The notes beneath the pieces were generated by a model that was not told where the DNA came from, searched no databases, and saw nothing but the letters and a program-made list of their open reading frames with translations. A stretch of DNA of 34,204 nt from Saccoglossus kowalevskii. Lineage: Eukaryota > Hemichordata > Enteropneusta > Harrimaniidae. Position numbers and translations under genes: made by a program. The DNA lies in NCBI RefSeq assembly GCF_000003605.2, contig NW_003112967.1, positions 135,191 through 169,394 of the forward strand. Direction: 5' to 3'. Positions 1 to 10,870 of the stretch are shown here, piece after piece (the first letter of the stretch is position 1; each line of letters begins with the position of its first letter).

Positions 1-408
1 TGCTGGGTAGTCCCATTGATTACGTACCTAGCTGGGTAGTCCTATTGATTACGTACCCTGCTGGGTAGTCCTATTGATTACGTACCCTGCTGGGTAGTCC
101 TATTGATTACGTTCCCTGCTGGGTAGTCCTATTGATTACGTACCCTGCTGGGTAGTCCTATTGATTACGTACCCTGCTGGGTAGTCTTAGGTATTGATTA
201 CGTACCTTGCTGGGTAGTCTTAGGTATTGATTACGTACCCTGCTGGGTAGTCCTAGGTATTGATTACGTACCTTGCTGGGTAGTCTTAGGTATTGATTAC
301 GTACCTTGCTGGGTAGTCCTAGGTATTGATTACGTGCCTTGCTGGGTAGTCTTAGGTATTGATTACGTACCTTGCTGGGTAGTCCTAGGTATTGATTACG
401 CAACTTGC
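1..408. repeat. Minisatellite, 29-bp units then 33-bp units
   Basis: The core CTGGGTAGTC recurs at 3, 32, 61, 90, 119, 148 and 177 (29-bp steps), then at 210, 243, 276, 309, 342 and 375 (33-bp steps). The longer unit differs by an added TAGG-type tetranucleotide after the GTCCTA/GTCTTA core. The array is cut by the left window edge and ends near 408. Because 33 is a multiple of three, the long-unit half is open on the minus strand as an 11-residue repeat (consensus RNQYLRLPSKV). This is probably not a gene. Confidence 0.95.
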
Positions 409-1020
409 TCAAATTAGTAGCATTGTGAAATATTAATATATCTTTTTCAAACATACATCCGACAAGTTAACCGTCATCAAGTCAGATCGACTGTGTCAGG
501 TGACACACTAACTGCCAACGTAATTACATGCTGATATTAGCTGCCGTGTTTTTTGACAGTGGATTTATACAGAATAAGATATCGCTGCCTTTCGTGTCCA
601 GCCTTTCTTTTTTATTGTAATATGCAAATTCACACTTGAAACAAGCTCATTATTGGTAAATATAGTGAGGGTAGAGAAAGAGAAACAGCCCATTTTTGTT
701 TTTGCAGTTAGCCAATATACATGTAGTCATTATTGTGATTGATATAGTGTAAGTTAAAGATGAACATTTAGCGTTGACCTCCATGACCTCTATATGTTGA
801 ATCTGAAGACAACGGTGACGTGTCTGCCTGGCAGGTCGGCTGTACTTTAGGGCTGGTCTGTTATTAGCCTTTTCTATTTTTTGTAATTTGTCTTCTCAAT
901 AGGTAAAACCCTGATATTGCTTTGCTTGGGAGATTTGAATACCGATTACATATCTTGTATGGGCTCAAATTAGTTTCATTGTGAATTAATAATTTACAAT
1001 TATCTCGAATTGTAATTCGA
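409..1020. other. Intergenic, no gene seen
   Basis: AT-rich sequence without a convincing ORF. Near 460-510 there is one isolated copy of the 41-bp unit found in tandem at 1021-1240 (it contains ACAAGTTAACCGTCAT). Near 790-840 a block resembling 1795-1860 contains ATCTGAAGACAA followed by GTCGGC. A more diverged GTC-rich relative may lie near 2371-2460. These look like old dispersed repeats. Confidence 0.5.
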
Positions 1021-1240
1021 CAATTTAATGACTATCCAATCAGATTGACTGTGTCATCTCACAAGTTAACCATCATCCAATCAGATTGACTGTGTCATGC
1101 CGCAAGTTAATTGTCATCCAATCATTTTGACTGTACCATCCTACAAGTTAACTGTCATCCAATCAGATTGACTGTGTTATCCGACAAATTCACAGCCATT
1201 CAATCATATTGACTATGTTATCCGACAAGTAAACTGTTAT
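1021..1240. repeat. 41-bp tandem repeat, five units
   Basis: The motif CAATCAGATTGACTG and variants begins at 1037, 1078, 1119, 1160 and 1201, exactly 41 bp apart each time. Units carry several substitutions but keep length, with the second shared block ACAAGTTAACTGTCATC between them. The regular spacing with sequence decay indicates an old minisatellite. Confidence 0.9.
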
Positions 1241-4200
1241 TAGACACGGATATTAGGAAGACGTCCCGGGAAAAATTACTGTCCTACACGCCCGGAGCTA
1301 GGATATTGTGTTACTGTCTACATTCAATAATTTACGCAATTATCATGACATTACCAAAATAACCCGGCGTTTTTACGACAATTGATTTATATATAATATA
1401 ATTGATTGGACATCAGAATCGATCAGCGTCCGCTCTTTCTTTGTATTATAAGTTCAAATAACTTTTAAAATAAGCCAATTATCAGTGTCGCCTATATCGA
1501 GATTAATATTATGTATGTAGCGTTGAGTAATAGAGATAGCTATTTATCACTATTGTAAAAAAAACAATAATATCATTTAGCCGGACGGTGTTGCTGCTTT
1601 GGGGAGTTTAGATGGATTGTTTTCATGAGAAGGTAATCCGTCCAAGATTATGCAAATGATACCAGAAAATATTGCATTGCTAATTGCATTAAGACGCCCT
1701 CTGTGTCTTTCCTCGGTCTCACTTTAATGCCCACGTTAAAAAAACGCCTATATCCATAACTACCTTCTCTGGCCCAGTTGAAACTTGTGTCGTGGAGGTC
1801 AGTTACATCTGAAGACAATAACCACGTCAGCCACATGTTTTTCTTGTGGGTCGGCCGTGGGTTCTTGTAATCACGTGTCCGTCTGTTGTATCGAAGCTGA
1901 AGTATGTTTTTGCGAGTGCAAAATTTTCTACAGATTTGTGGGCGGAGGAGATTTTCCGCATTTGAGAGGACAGTTTTATTTTTCTTCACACAGTTGAGCG
2001 GTAAAATATATTTTGGTGAGAGGGTGGGCGGAGTTTTGGCGTTTCTATTTTTATTCAAGTAGTAGGTAGTTTTCAATGAGCCACTAAACAACACCAGAAG
2101 TTAACTTGGGCACGTGTATTTTGTTGTCAATGTTTGCGTTCGATACATCGCGTAACCTGAGATCACTCAGCAAGTAGAAGATCCGTTCTATTTATCCATC
2201 GTAACGACCGTGATATTTTGTGCCCGGATCGAAAGGCACTTTCTAAGGGGAGTAGGCGGCACAACCGAACTAATTTTCGTTGATGACTTATAAAATTGAT
2301 AGGAATAACTACATAAGCAGTATCTAATAATTTGAATGAAATGAAGTAAGATCCACAGTGCAATGTGTCAGTTACGTCTTGGTAGAGGTGTCCTCTGGTC
2401 AAGCAGTCACGTATGTCTGGCGGGTTGACCGTGGGGTCGGGCAGTCATGTTCTGGTACGTGTCTGACGGATCGAACAGGGGGGCAGTAACGTGTCAAATT
2501 GGACGCGGGGCCATAAACATACAGGGTATACCACAATGCGGTGTAGCAGTGACGTCATTGTGAACGGCGCCAATCCAAACCGTACATGGTAGATTCGCGT
2601 GAATAACTGTTGTGAGAATAAGAAAGCGTGTGTTTCTGTTTCCCGTACTGACTCTATACTCGGATAATAACTATATTTCCAATTATCTTTAAGCCTTACA
2701 ATAAAACGTAAGAATAGATGTGATGGACTAACACAGGAATAAGCACGACTGTTGTATACAATCGTTAACGGAAGGCGAATTGTAAAAACATTGCCCACGT
2801 GTGAATAATCGTAAAACTCTCGAAGGATTTAGTAACAAGCACAATTAACTCAATTTATTTCTACTGAACAGATTCAAATCACTATGTCCATATTATTCCA
2901 CTTCATTGAAAAATGTGACATGCATGCGTCAATTATTTCATTTTCAATTTTAAAATGTTGAATAATTATGTGCAAGTCCCAGGCGCCCAAGTGTAGTGTA
3001 GTTATTATTTTAAATTATTTTGGGTAACAATAGCAGTGAAAGGGGTTAATAAACGGAATCATTTAATTCCCAATAATATTTATATTCTGGCTCGTGTTGT
3101 CACTCTAATTATTAATCAGTATTATAATGCTCACGTTATAAGATTTACTTTACCACCAATTACTAAAATTGGACTTTTCTTTTAGAACTTGCATAATGAC
3201 ATGTCAGTGTCACAAGTTCGGGGTTCTGTCAATATGTGTTTAGATAGATACTAGTAATCGGATTCTAGCAGAAAAATCCATTTGAATAATACACCACCCA
3301 AATGCATACATAGTGACAGCAACACATCTTTGTCGGATGAAAATGTGTTTTAAAAGTTATTTTTTCACATATAAAATAGCATTGAATACTTGCATGGATG
3401 ATATTCAGTACGTGTTTACAAATGTTTCCTTGTTATAATGAATCTAATTCTTTATACACTGGTCAAGTGGTGGGCAGCACTAGTAGTCAGTCGGCGACAA
3501 CGTCTGCAAACTTTAAAGCAGCTCACCCGAAAGTTTCAATGCTGCTGTTGAGAGGGTATAAATATTGTATGCAGTGACGTTTTAAGCTGTTATAGTCTTG
3601 GCTGTTGTGTAGCCAGTATCAATACGTGATGCAAAGTACTAGGGAATTATGTGTTGATAGGAAAATTATAATGACCTTGCATATTAAGTGGTCACACCAC
3701 GGAGCAGCTGGGAGTTATTTCGACTACGCCCTCAAAACATTTCGCTTCCCGTGACGTTATCTTTACCTGTATACTAAGTACACTAATCATCTAAGCATCT
3801 ATAGTGGTGTACTTATTACTCGTCATTTGTTGTGTTGAATCATTGTTAATTGTCGATATTCAAAAATAAGTTTCAAAATAGAATCGTAATTCGTTCAGTA
3901 GCAAAATTACAGAATCCTTCCACGCCGAGTATTCTAATTGTTACGGAGTGTAGAATGTCCATTTTCAGAAAACATTGACAGAAATAATGCATATATTAAT
4001 TTAAATATTATTGTGCAGGAGAAAGTCGAGACGGGCATTCTATGTTTGCGTGAGTATGTTATTTATTATAATATATTTGTATCTGTAATTTCGAAGTAAT
4101 CAATTATTTCAAATTATTATCAACAGTTATTATATCGATTATGCTAGGCCTTTCATCGACATATCCCATCCTGACTCGATAATAACATGTAACAATGAAA

Positions 4201-5357
4201 AGTTCGATAAAATATTTAGTTTTAATATATTTAAGAAGGTTGTATGTATACATATATTAATTCTATATTCAATTGAATCCATCATTTATTATCAATAGAT
4301 ATGGATTTAGAAGTTTTTCGTGTGACAGTGAACAGATGATGGACTGATTCAGAGAATGACGTACGTAGTTGCCATTATAATCATTTGTATTAATGAATTG
4401 GAAAATGACAAAATTGTATTTTTTATAATTATACTTTATTTCCTTCACGTGCTGCATCGTGAATAGTATAACCATGATAATTATAAATGTATAATACGTG
4501 CTTTATGTCATAATTATTGTCAAATCTGAGAGAAATTCTAGGTATAACCCTTATGTTATTTGATACAGAGTTACATTTATTTCATTTTCGAGGTTCACGG
4601 AAATTCAGAAATATAATTAGATTAGTTTTTCGTGGGACTGTCACATCTGCATGTGTTTAACAACAAAACACGCGTTAAATATAAAGCTAGTGTAATTATC
4701 AAAATTGCAATATTGATTCTCAAGTTATTCGACTTTGTTAAATATTTATTGAAATAAGAATTCTTTAACATATTTAGATACATTTAGAATGTCGTCAAAC
4801 CGAGCACATAAATAAGGCATTTATTTGCCTTCATGATCTTTTGTCAAATTTCAAATTATTCCATTTTAGTTGCGTTGTTTTTAAAGGATGAATGTCTTTG
4901 CAGTGTATGTAATAAGTAAATGTAGTTTACGAGCCTGTATTACTATATTGTGCATGTGTACGTGCTTTCCAGGACGTGATTTCCATCGACTCATTCACGA
5001 TAAAAACGTGTATAGAAGTTTTACGCATGCGCATACAACAGTTTATTTGGGCTTTCTCTATCTCCGGATGTAAAGATAATACGAACATTCCAAGAAGGCT
5101 ACTAGACCAAACATTGTTGAAAGAAAAGCCGCACACATAATCTTAAGACGCAGCATGGTGTTTTCTCTTCTCGTATACATGTTAATGAGATAGGGTGTGT
5201 ATCAATGCGTGTATACATGTTATGTAGCAAGTAATAATGTTATATGTACATTAGGGTTGCCATTAAGAACTCTGTTTGAGTGAAACAGTAAGTGAAATGA
5301 ACAGACTGTGTAATGATTCGTTTCAGGTCACGCACCTGTAATCAATAACATACTTAC
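1241..5357. other. Intergenic or first intron of the minus-strand GPCR; no exon recognised
   Basis: If the exon at 5358-5712 belongs to a functional gene, this stretch is at least partly its first intron, because transcription runs leftward. I read both strands for class C receptor motifs (NCD3G cysteine cluster, seven membrane segments) and found none. Short ORFs here, including 1648-2094 and 2445-2798 on the minus strand, lack splice-site or family support. Confidence 0.45.
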
Positions 5358-5712
5358 CTAATGTAACATTTGGCAAGAAATCCGGCCTTTTGTTGATTTC
5401 TTCAATTGTATACACCATTGTATACATCCATTGCAGACCACGCGGGTTGAATACGTGGCATTTTCCATCGTGAGAGCGGTGTAGGTCGAACAAGCCGCCA
5501 AGTATGACGTCACCTTCTTTGTAAAAGTCGCGCTTGTTCTGAGTCTTGTTCAAGAAATGCCATCGCCAGTGTTCAGTGGTGATGTTCAACCCCTCCACGG
5601 GTACTGGGTGGTTATTGCGAGGTAGTCGTGTATGTTGTAATTCATGTACATGGTTCTTATAGCAAACTGACTGATGAAGTAGTAATACTGTTATCGACAC
5701 AACAAGCCGCAT
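5358..5712 (-). CDS. Class C G-protein-coupled receptor (CaSR/mGluR/V2R-like), first coding exon, partial
   Basis: This is the amino end of a family C receptor, which binds amino acids, calcium or related ligands through a large extracellular Venus flytrap domain. The ATG at 5712 has A at -3. The frame stays open to an upstream GTG at 5721, which is unlikely to be used. Residues 1-17 are a signal peptide (MRLVVSITVLLLHQSVC). Residues 67-75, GDVILGGLF, are the family hallmark that begins the flytrap. C85, the segment GLQWMYTMVYTIEEIN (92-107) and LPNVTL follow in the usual order. N-glycosylation sequons lie at N43, N55 and N115. The exon ends at 5358 with a consensus donor GTAAGT in phase 1, splitting a glycine codon, so the remaining exons lie leftward. 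The subtype cannot be assigned from 118 residues. The open frame through 5323 past the donor is intronic read-through. Confidence 0.85.
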
Positions 5713-5721
5713 GTTGGACAC

Positions 5722-7880
5722 TGCTCAATAGCGTTAATCGTCTGTTATGGTATGTATATTGTCATGGTAACCAACATGGTAGTTCAGTAAAGCTAATATT
5801 CACATCATGTCATTGAAGTCTCATACTACTGTTCGTGGTCATCCACGCAATTTGATCCACATTCTCTGCACAGCGTTACATATAGACGAGCAGTGCCTCT
5901 GTGCGTCATTCACTGAATGTCGACGATAACGAGCACAAATAAGCGAACGATAATGGCAACACAATTTCCGTTATCAAACCAGCTATGTCTCAAAATATAC
6001 TATGTTAATGAGTCCGATCAGATGAAGACCACCACTAACTTCTTTCCACGTAATTACGTAATCAATGTTGAATATGTATCAACGGAACAACGTAACTCGC
6101 TGCAGAGTAACTGTATGAAGTCTTTGGTAACGGAATATGGCTTGTCACCTAACACTGGGCTCATTAGCTTCGTAAATACATTGCTGAATAAACATGAGAA
6201 GAAACATATTTAATTAATTTGCAAACACCTTATTTAATTGAGATATCGGGAGATTGACGACTTCACGCTAGGTGAAGGTGTATTTGCGCAAAAACAGACC
6301 GTGTAATACTTACAATTACAACTTGTACAACTACAATATATTACAATATTATGCTAGCAGTAAAACCTGAACGAAACAAAAATATTGTTCAACGTAGTCT
6401 TCAAATATGTGTGTTGAGTGATTGGTTACTTAAAAAGCATTGTGTGGTGTTTACAATAGTACATGCCATTTTTTGCAATTAAAAGGAAAATTGCCGTAGG
6501 TCAGCCAGCCAGTATTTTGTAAAATTCCAGCTTTTCTTTGGAATGACATATATTGTTTGTGTGCACATTTGACACTGGATTGACAATGCTTGCACGTGTT
6601 GTGCCTAAATACACTGTAGACTTCCCAAATTATGCCCTACCTGTGAGACCGTGAAAGAGAAAACTAAGTGTCTGCTTATTACACCCACTCACAGTCCCAC
6701 TATCGATAGAGGGACTGTGACCCACTGTAACATTGTCGTGAATCCAATGTATACTAGAGACGAAGGTTCAACCATTGGCAACTAGGGAATGGAAGATTTC
6801 AGAAACACTGCAAATTATTAGTTTTTCCTGATTGATAGATTTTTGTTATATTACTATAATGTACGTGATGTCAGTGAGCTTGTTAGGCCTATCTGATTCT
6901 AGTTTTCAGTTTCACACGTATCATGTTTGTTTGCATTACACAACTTCTCTTGAACTATTTTCTAGCGTTTCTAATATGTGATTTCAACCTGATAGAATAA
7001 ACATTATATCATACTGTAAAGCCAGTATCATGGTGCACATTTTACAACAAACAGCTGATTTTCTTAATATACTATTGCCATCATTATGAAAAATATTAAA
7101 CTAATAATTGTTTCAGTAGCCTCCTGAGTAAATAGTCATAATACTACATGCAGGCTTTCAATTTTGACTTTGGTTTAGTTTGTATACGGGTGAAACAAAA
7201 TTAGGTGACGTATAAAGGTCGTATACTTTGATAATGAATTGACAAAGCAACATTTTTAAGATTTCCGTTGCATACCGTTGTGTTGGGTTTCTTCGATATA
7301 GCTTTTACCCGCAAAAAATATAAAAACAAAACTTATTTGAAAGAATAATGAGGCATTGAAAATGCACATTTTCAGATTATATTTCGACTAAAAGCGTTCT
7401 TAATTTTAACAGACGTTTGAACGACTGAATCCAAATTCAGAAAATAAATACAATTGCAACCTTCCGCTATACGTAGCGTGTACAGCGAAAACAAAACTGT
7501 GGCTGTATGCTGCACCACAATATATGATATTCATTTTCAATCTGTTATGCGTAAGTTTCCAAAATAGAGCGGATTACATTTATTAATATACTAGATAGGT
7601 GTAATGTAAACCGTGTCATTTGCAAGATGACGTAAGGTTCTAAGGTCAGTGACCGATGGAAAAGTTGACACACATACTTAGTATTTTAGCGCGCATATTA
7701 CATTTGGTAGTCAAACAGAGAAACATGTTTGTATAAATGTGGATGAAAAATAAATTAGTGCAAATGTGAAACATTCGATCCACTTCTTGATTAAACTTTA
7801 GGATGTAGTTGAATCGACAATTTGGGACGTTACTATGCTGTTTTCTATTATTTAAAAAATAAAATAATCCTTCTTTTTGC
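5722..7880. other. Intergenic, between GPCR exon and minisatellite
   Basis: This lies upstream of the minus-strand receptor exon, so it should hold its promoter and any 5' UTR exons, but no clear TATA box or initiator was recognised. It contains the near-perfect palindrome listed at 6689-6720 and one 98-codon ORF (5917-6213, plus) with no recognisable motif, no signal peptide and no nearby AATAAA. I do not call that ORF a gene. Confidence 0.45.
6689..6720. repeat. 32-bp near-perfect palindrome
   Basis: Left arm TCACAGTCCCACTATC and right arm GATAGAGGGACTGTGA are reverse complements except for one A:A mismatch (6699/6710). The same arm sequence forms a hairpin at 27375-27405, and a single half-copy lies at 23207-23219, so it is a dispersed family and not a chance palindrome. 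Confidence 0.85.
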
Positions 7881-9330
7881 ATTGTCATCCAAGGGGAGTT
7901 TAATTATTCTATGAGACCCATACGTGATTACATTGTCGTCCAAGGGGAGTTTAATTATTCTATGAGACCCATACGGGATTACGTTGTCGTTCATGGGGAA
8001 TTTAATTATTCTATGAGACCCATACGTGATTACATTGTCGTCCATGGGGAGTTTAATTATTCTATGAGACTCATACGTGATTACATTGTCGTTCATGGGG
8101 AGTTTAATTATTCTATGATTCCCATACGTGATTACATTGTCGTCCATGGGGAGTTTAATTATTCTATGAGACCCATACGTGATTACATTGTCGTCCATGG
8201 GGAGTTTAATTATTCTATGAGACCCATACGGGATTACATTGTCGTTCATGGGGAGTTTAATTATTCTATAAGACCCGAACGTGATTACATTGTCGTCCAT
8301 GGGGAGTTTAATTATTCTATGATACCCATACGTGATTACGTTGTCGTTCATGGGGAGTTTAATTATTCGTTGAGACCTATACGGGATTACATTGTCGTTC
8401 ATGGGGAGTTTAATTATTCGTTGAGACATATACGGGATTACATTGTCGTTCATGGGGAGTTTAATTATTCTATAAGACCCGAACGTGATTACATTGTCGT
8501 CCATGGGGAGTTTAATTATTCTATGAGACCCATACGGGATTACATTGTCGTTCATGGGGAGTTTAATTATTCTATGAGACATATACGTGATTACATTGTC
8601 GTTCATGGAAAGTTTAATTATTCTATGAGACATATACGGGATTACATTGTCGTTCATGTTGAGTTTAATCATTCTATGATACCCATACGTGATTACATTG
8701 TCGTTCATGGGGAGCTTAATTATTTTATGAGACATATACGGGATTACATTGTCGTTCATGGGGAGTTTAATTATTCTATGAGACCCGTACGTGATTACAT
8801 TGTCGTCCATGGGGAGTTTAATTATTCTATGAGACCCATACGGGATTACATTGTCCTTCATGGGGAGTTTAATTATTCGTTGAGACCTATACGGGATTAC
8901 ATTGTCGTTCATGGAGAGTTTAATTATTCTATAAGACCCAAACGTGATTACATTGTCGTTCATGGGGAGTTTAATTATTTTATGAGACATATACGGGATT
9001 ACATTGTCGTTCATGGGGAGTTTAATTATTCTATGAGACCCGTACGTGATTACATTGTTATCCATGGGGAGTTTAATTATTCTATGAGACCCATACGGGA
9101 TTACATTGTCGTTCATGGGGAGTTTAATTAGTCTATAAAACCCGAACGTGATTACATTGTAGTCCATGGGGAGTTTAATTATTCTACGAGACCTATACGT
9201 GATTACATTGTCGTCCATGGGGAGTTTAATTATTCTATGAGACCTATACGGATTACATTGTCGTCCATGGGTAGTTTAATTATTCTATGAGACCTATACG
9301 GATTACATTGTCGTCCATGGGGAGTTTAAT
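7881..9330. repeat. 51-bp minisatellite, about 28 units
   Basis: The unit contains ACGTGATTACATTGTCGT, CCATGGGGAGTTTAATTATT and a variable GAGACCCATA block. Unit length is 51 bp (17 codons) almost throughout. The units after about 9240 lose one base (TACGGATT instead of TACGGGATT). Because the unit is divisible by three and contains no stop in one frame on each strand, long repetitive ORFs occur on both strands: plus 7911-9131 (consensus MRPIRDYIVVHGEFNYS) and minus 7848-9218 (consensus MDDNVITYGSHRIIKLP). Neither has a signal peptide, splice sites or a known domain. Common variants are CGT/CGG and GTC/GTT, silent in the plus frame. Others change residues. Confidence 0.95.
8721..9131. repeat. 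Higher-order duplication of five 51-bp units
   Basis: Within the 51-bp array, the diagnostic unit with TATTTTATGAGACATATAC occurs at 8721 and again at 8976, exactly 255 bp (5 x 51) apart. Each copy is followed by the same order of unit variants (a CCCGTACGT unit, then CCCATACGGG). This shows a recent segmental duplication inside the array. Confidence 0.8.
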
Positions 9331-10188
9331 AACGTGATTATTTGGCGTCATCGTCAGCGGGTGTCTTTCTGTAAATGTTTTGCGTGTTCTTAGTAGCAGA
9401 ACAATATTGCGTACCTTGATTACTTCCACGTACTCTATCTTATGAGATAAAAAGGACGTATTACGTGTGTTGGTGCTTTACATCGCAGCATTGATTTTAA
9501 CGACACAAGGCATATACACGATGCAGGTGTTAGTGGACGTAAATCAACATGCCATCGTTGTTTCGTAATACCGCTTTACTGAGTCTCTTGTTACGACTTA
9601 CTGAGCAAACAATGTACCGCATTTTTTAGAAAGCCAGCGCGACAATTTATAATTTATTAATTATAATTTATTTATGACATTAATTTACGGCCATTTTCAA
9701 CATTATTTCAGCAAAAACAGATCAAAAAAGGGACGCCATTAAAAGACATGTTCTTAGAATAGAAATCATAGAAAAATATGACGACATTATGTGAACTGTA
9801 TGTTATTGGTCAGTGTCATTATTCCCATGTGGAAATTAAAATGTTAATAAACTAAGCCAACATACCTCAAACTAAAAATCGTTTGTTTAGCTCAAATGCC
9901 TGCTTGCTGATCGATTCTCCTAAACATCAAATAAAAATAACTAGAATGGTAAAGTACGAGGTGTTAAAGGTCACAACCTTAGTTGTATGTTCATGCGTGA
10001 TGAATGTATTCTCAACTACTACATTGGTGGCGCTATCGTAGCATTTGTAGACAAAATTCTACAAATACTTAATTTTATTCAATTAACATTATAACATGAA
10101 TATAATGTGCCTGATAACAGTTCTATAATCAGTGTCATTATTCTGGATAAACCATTGTTATTACCATATTCCAAGCTAGGGAGCGTTT

Positions 10189-10269
10189 CTATTGTAATCT
10201 GTTCTTGCCGCTTTTCTTCTGTCGTATCACCGACACACAGAGACCACCGCTGAGGGCACCAAACACAAA
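10189..10269 (-). CDS. Possible terminal coding exon of an unrecognised minus-strand gene
   Basis: A plausible 3' splice acceptor (CTCCTTTTCAG read on the minus strand, AG at 10271-10270) precedes an 81-bp open segment ending in TAG at 10189. It reads 26 residues, beginning FVFGALSGGLCVSVIR and ending in a basic tail, KKSGKNRLQ. A short hydrophobic stretch followed by a positive tail would suit the end of a small membrane protein. No upstream exon was found, and the larger open frame upstream is AT-rich and looks intronic. I do not recognise the family. It could be chance. Confidence 0.25.
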   Translation of the reverse strand, partial: FVFGALSGGLCVSVIRQKKSGKNRLQ

Positions 10270-10742
10270 CTGAAAAGGAGATATTTTAGAGATTCTTTTA
10301 TTTATTTTAAATATATCCCGATTTAAATCGTAATAAAAAAAAAAATTACAACTGTCAGCCTGGCGTAATTGATGGTACACCAATACAATGCGCAAAGCAA
10401 CCCAAGGCTATGACCATTGGCGGCGCTCTCATATACAATAAACGGCATTTGTAACCCTGTTTAGAATGACTAAATATAGATAATTATAGATTACGTAGGT
10501 GGCTGTACAGAGCTGCTGCTTGTTCATATTGTCACATCCACGGAACGTACACATTTGGCGAAAACAAACGCAGAACTTGTTCTACTTTATTACCGTTGAT
10601 GGTTGTCAGCATCCTTTATTCTGTTTAGGTCATATTGCCTCGAACCCTGCAAATAGAAGTGTGCATGGAATCATGGGAAGAAACGGTGTACATTGCCGTG
10701 TGATAATTGTCATAAAGGTGATTGACAAGTCATACTTGTTTT

Positions 10743-10870
10743 CAACTATGGAAGGACAGTGGGTTCTACCGGGTGTGGTTGTGGTTTACATAACACAGGG
10801 TGTTTACAACTTTGGAAGGACAATTGGAATCTACGAGGTGTGCTGTTATTTGAATAACAAAGATGTTTAT
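10743..10870. repeat. Two-copy 64-bp tandem duplication
   Basis: CAACTATGGAAGGACA at 10743 and CAACTTTGGAAGGACA at 10807 start two diverged copies 64 bp apart. Both end in a GGTGTTTA/GATGTTTA-type block. A further direct repeat, GATTGGCTCATGTGGAT, follows near 10914 and 10937. Confidence 0.6.

Noticed and set aside
1-408. Resemblance to a CRISPR array (29-bp repeated units)
   Set aside because: Units abut directly with no unique spacers, and the surrounding genome is animal. It is a minisatellite.
158-454. Minus-strand 98-codon ORF of 11-residue repeats
   Set aside because: It is the 33-bp repeat read in frame. No signal peptide, domain or splice support.
5323-5721. GPCR exon starting at 5721 and ending at 5323
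   Set aside because: The codon at 5721 is GTG and an ATG lies three codons in. The end past 5358 reads through a consensus donor into an intron.
5917-6213. 98-codon plus ORF as a gene
   Set aside because: It has an ATG but no motif, signal peptide, splice context or polyadenylation signal. Within chance expectation for this much sequence.
7911-9131. Calling the 406-codon plus ORF in the minisatellite a gene
   Set aside because: The opposite strand is equally open, and openness follows from a 51-bp unit lacking stops. No independent coding evidence, so it is kept as a repeat and a finding only.
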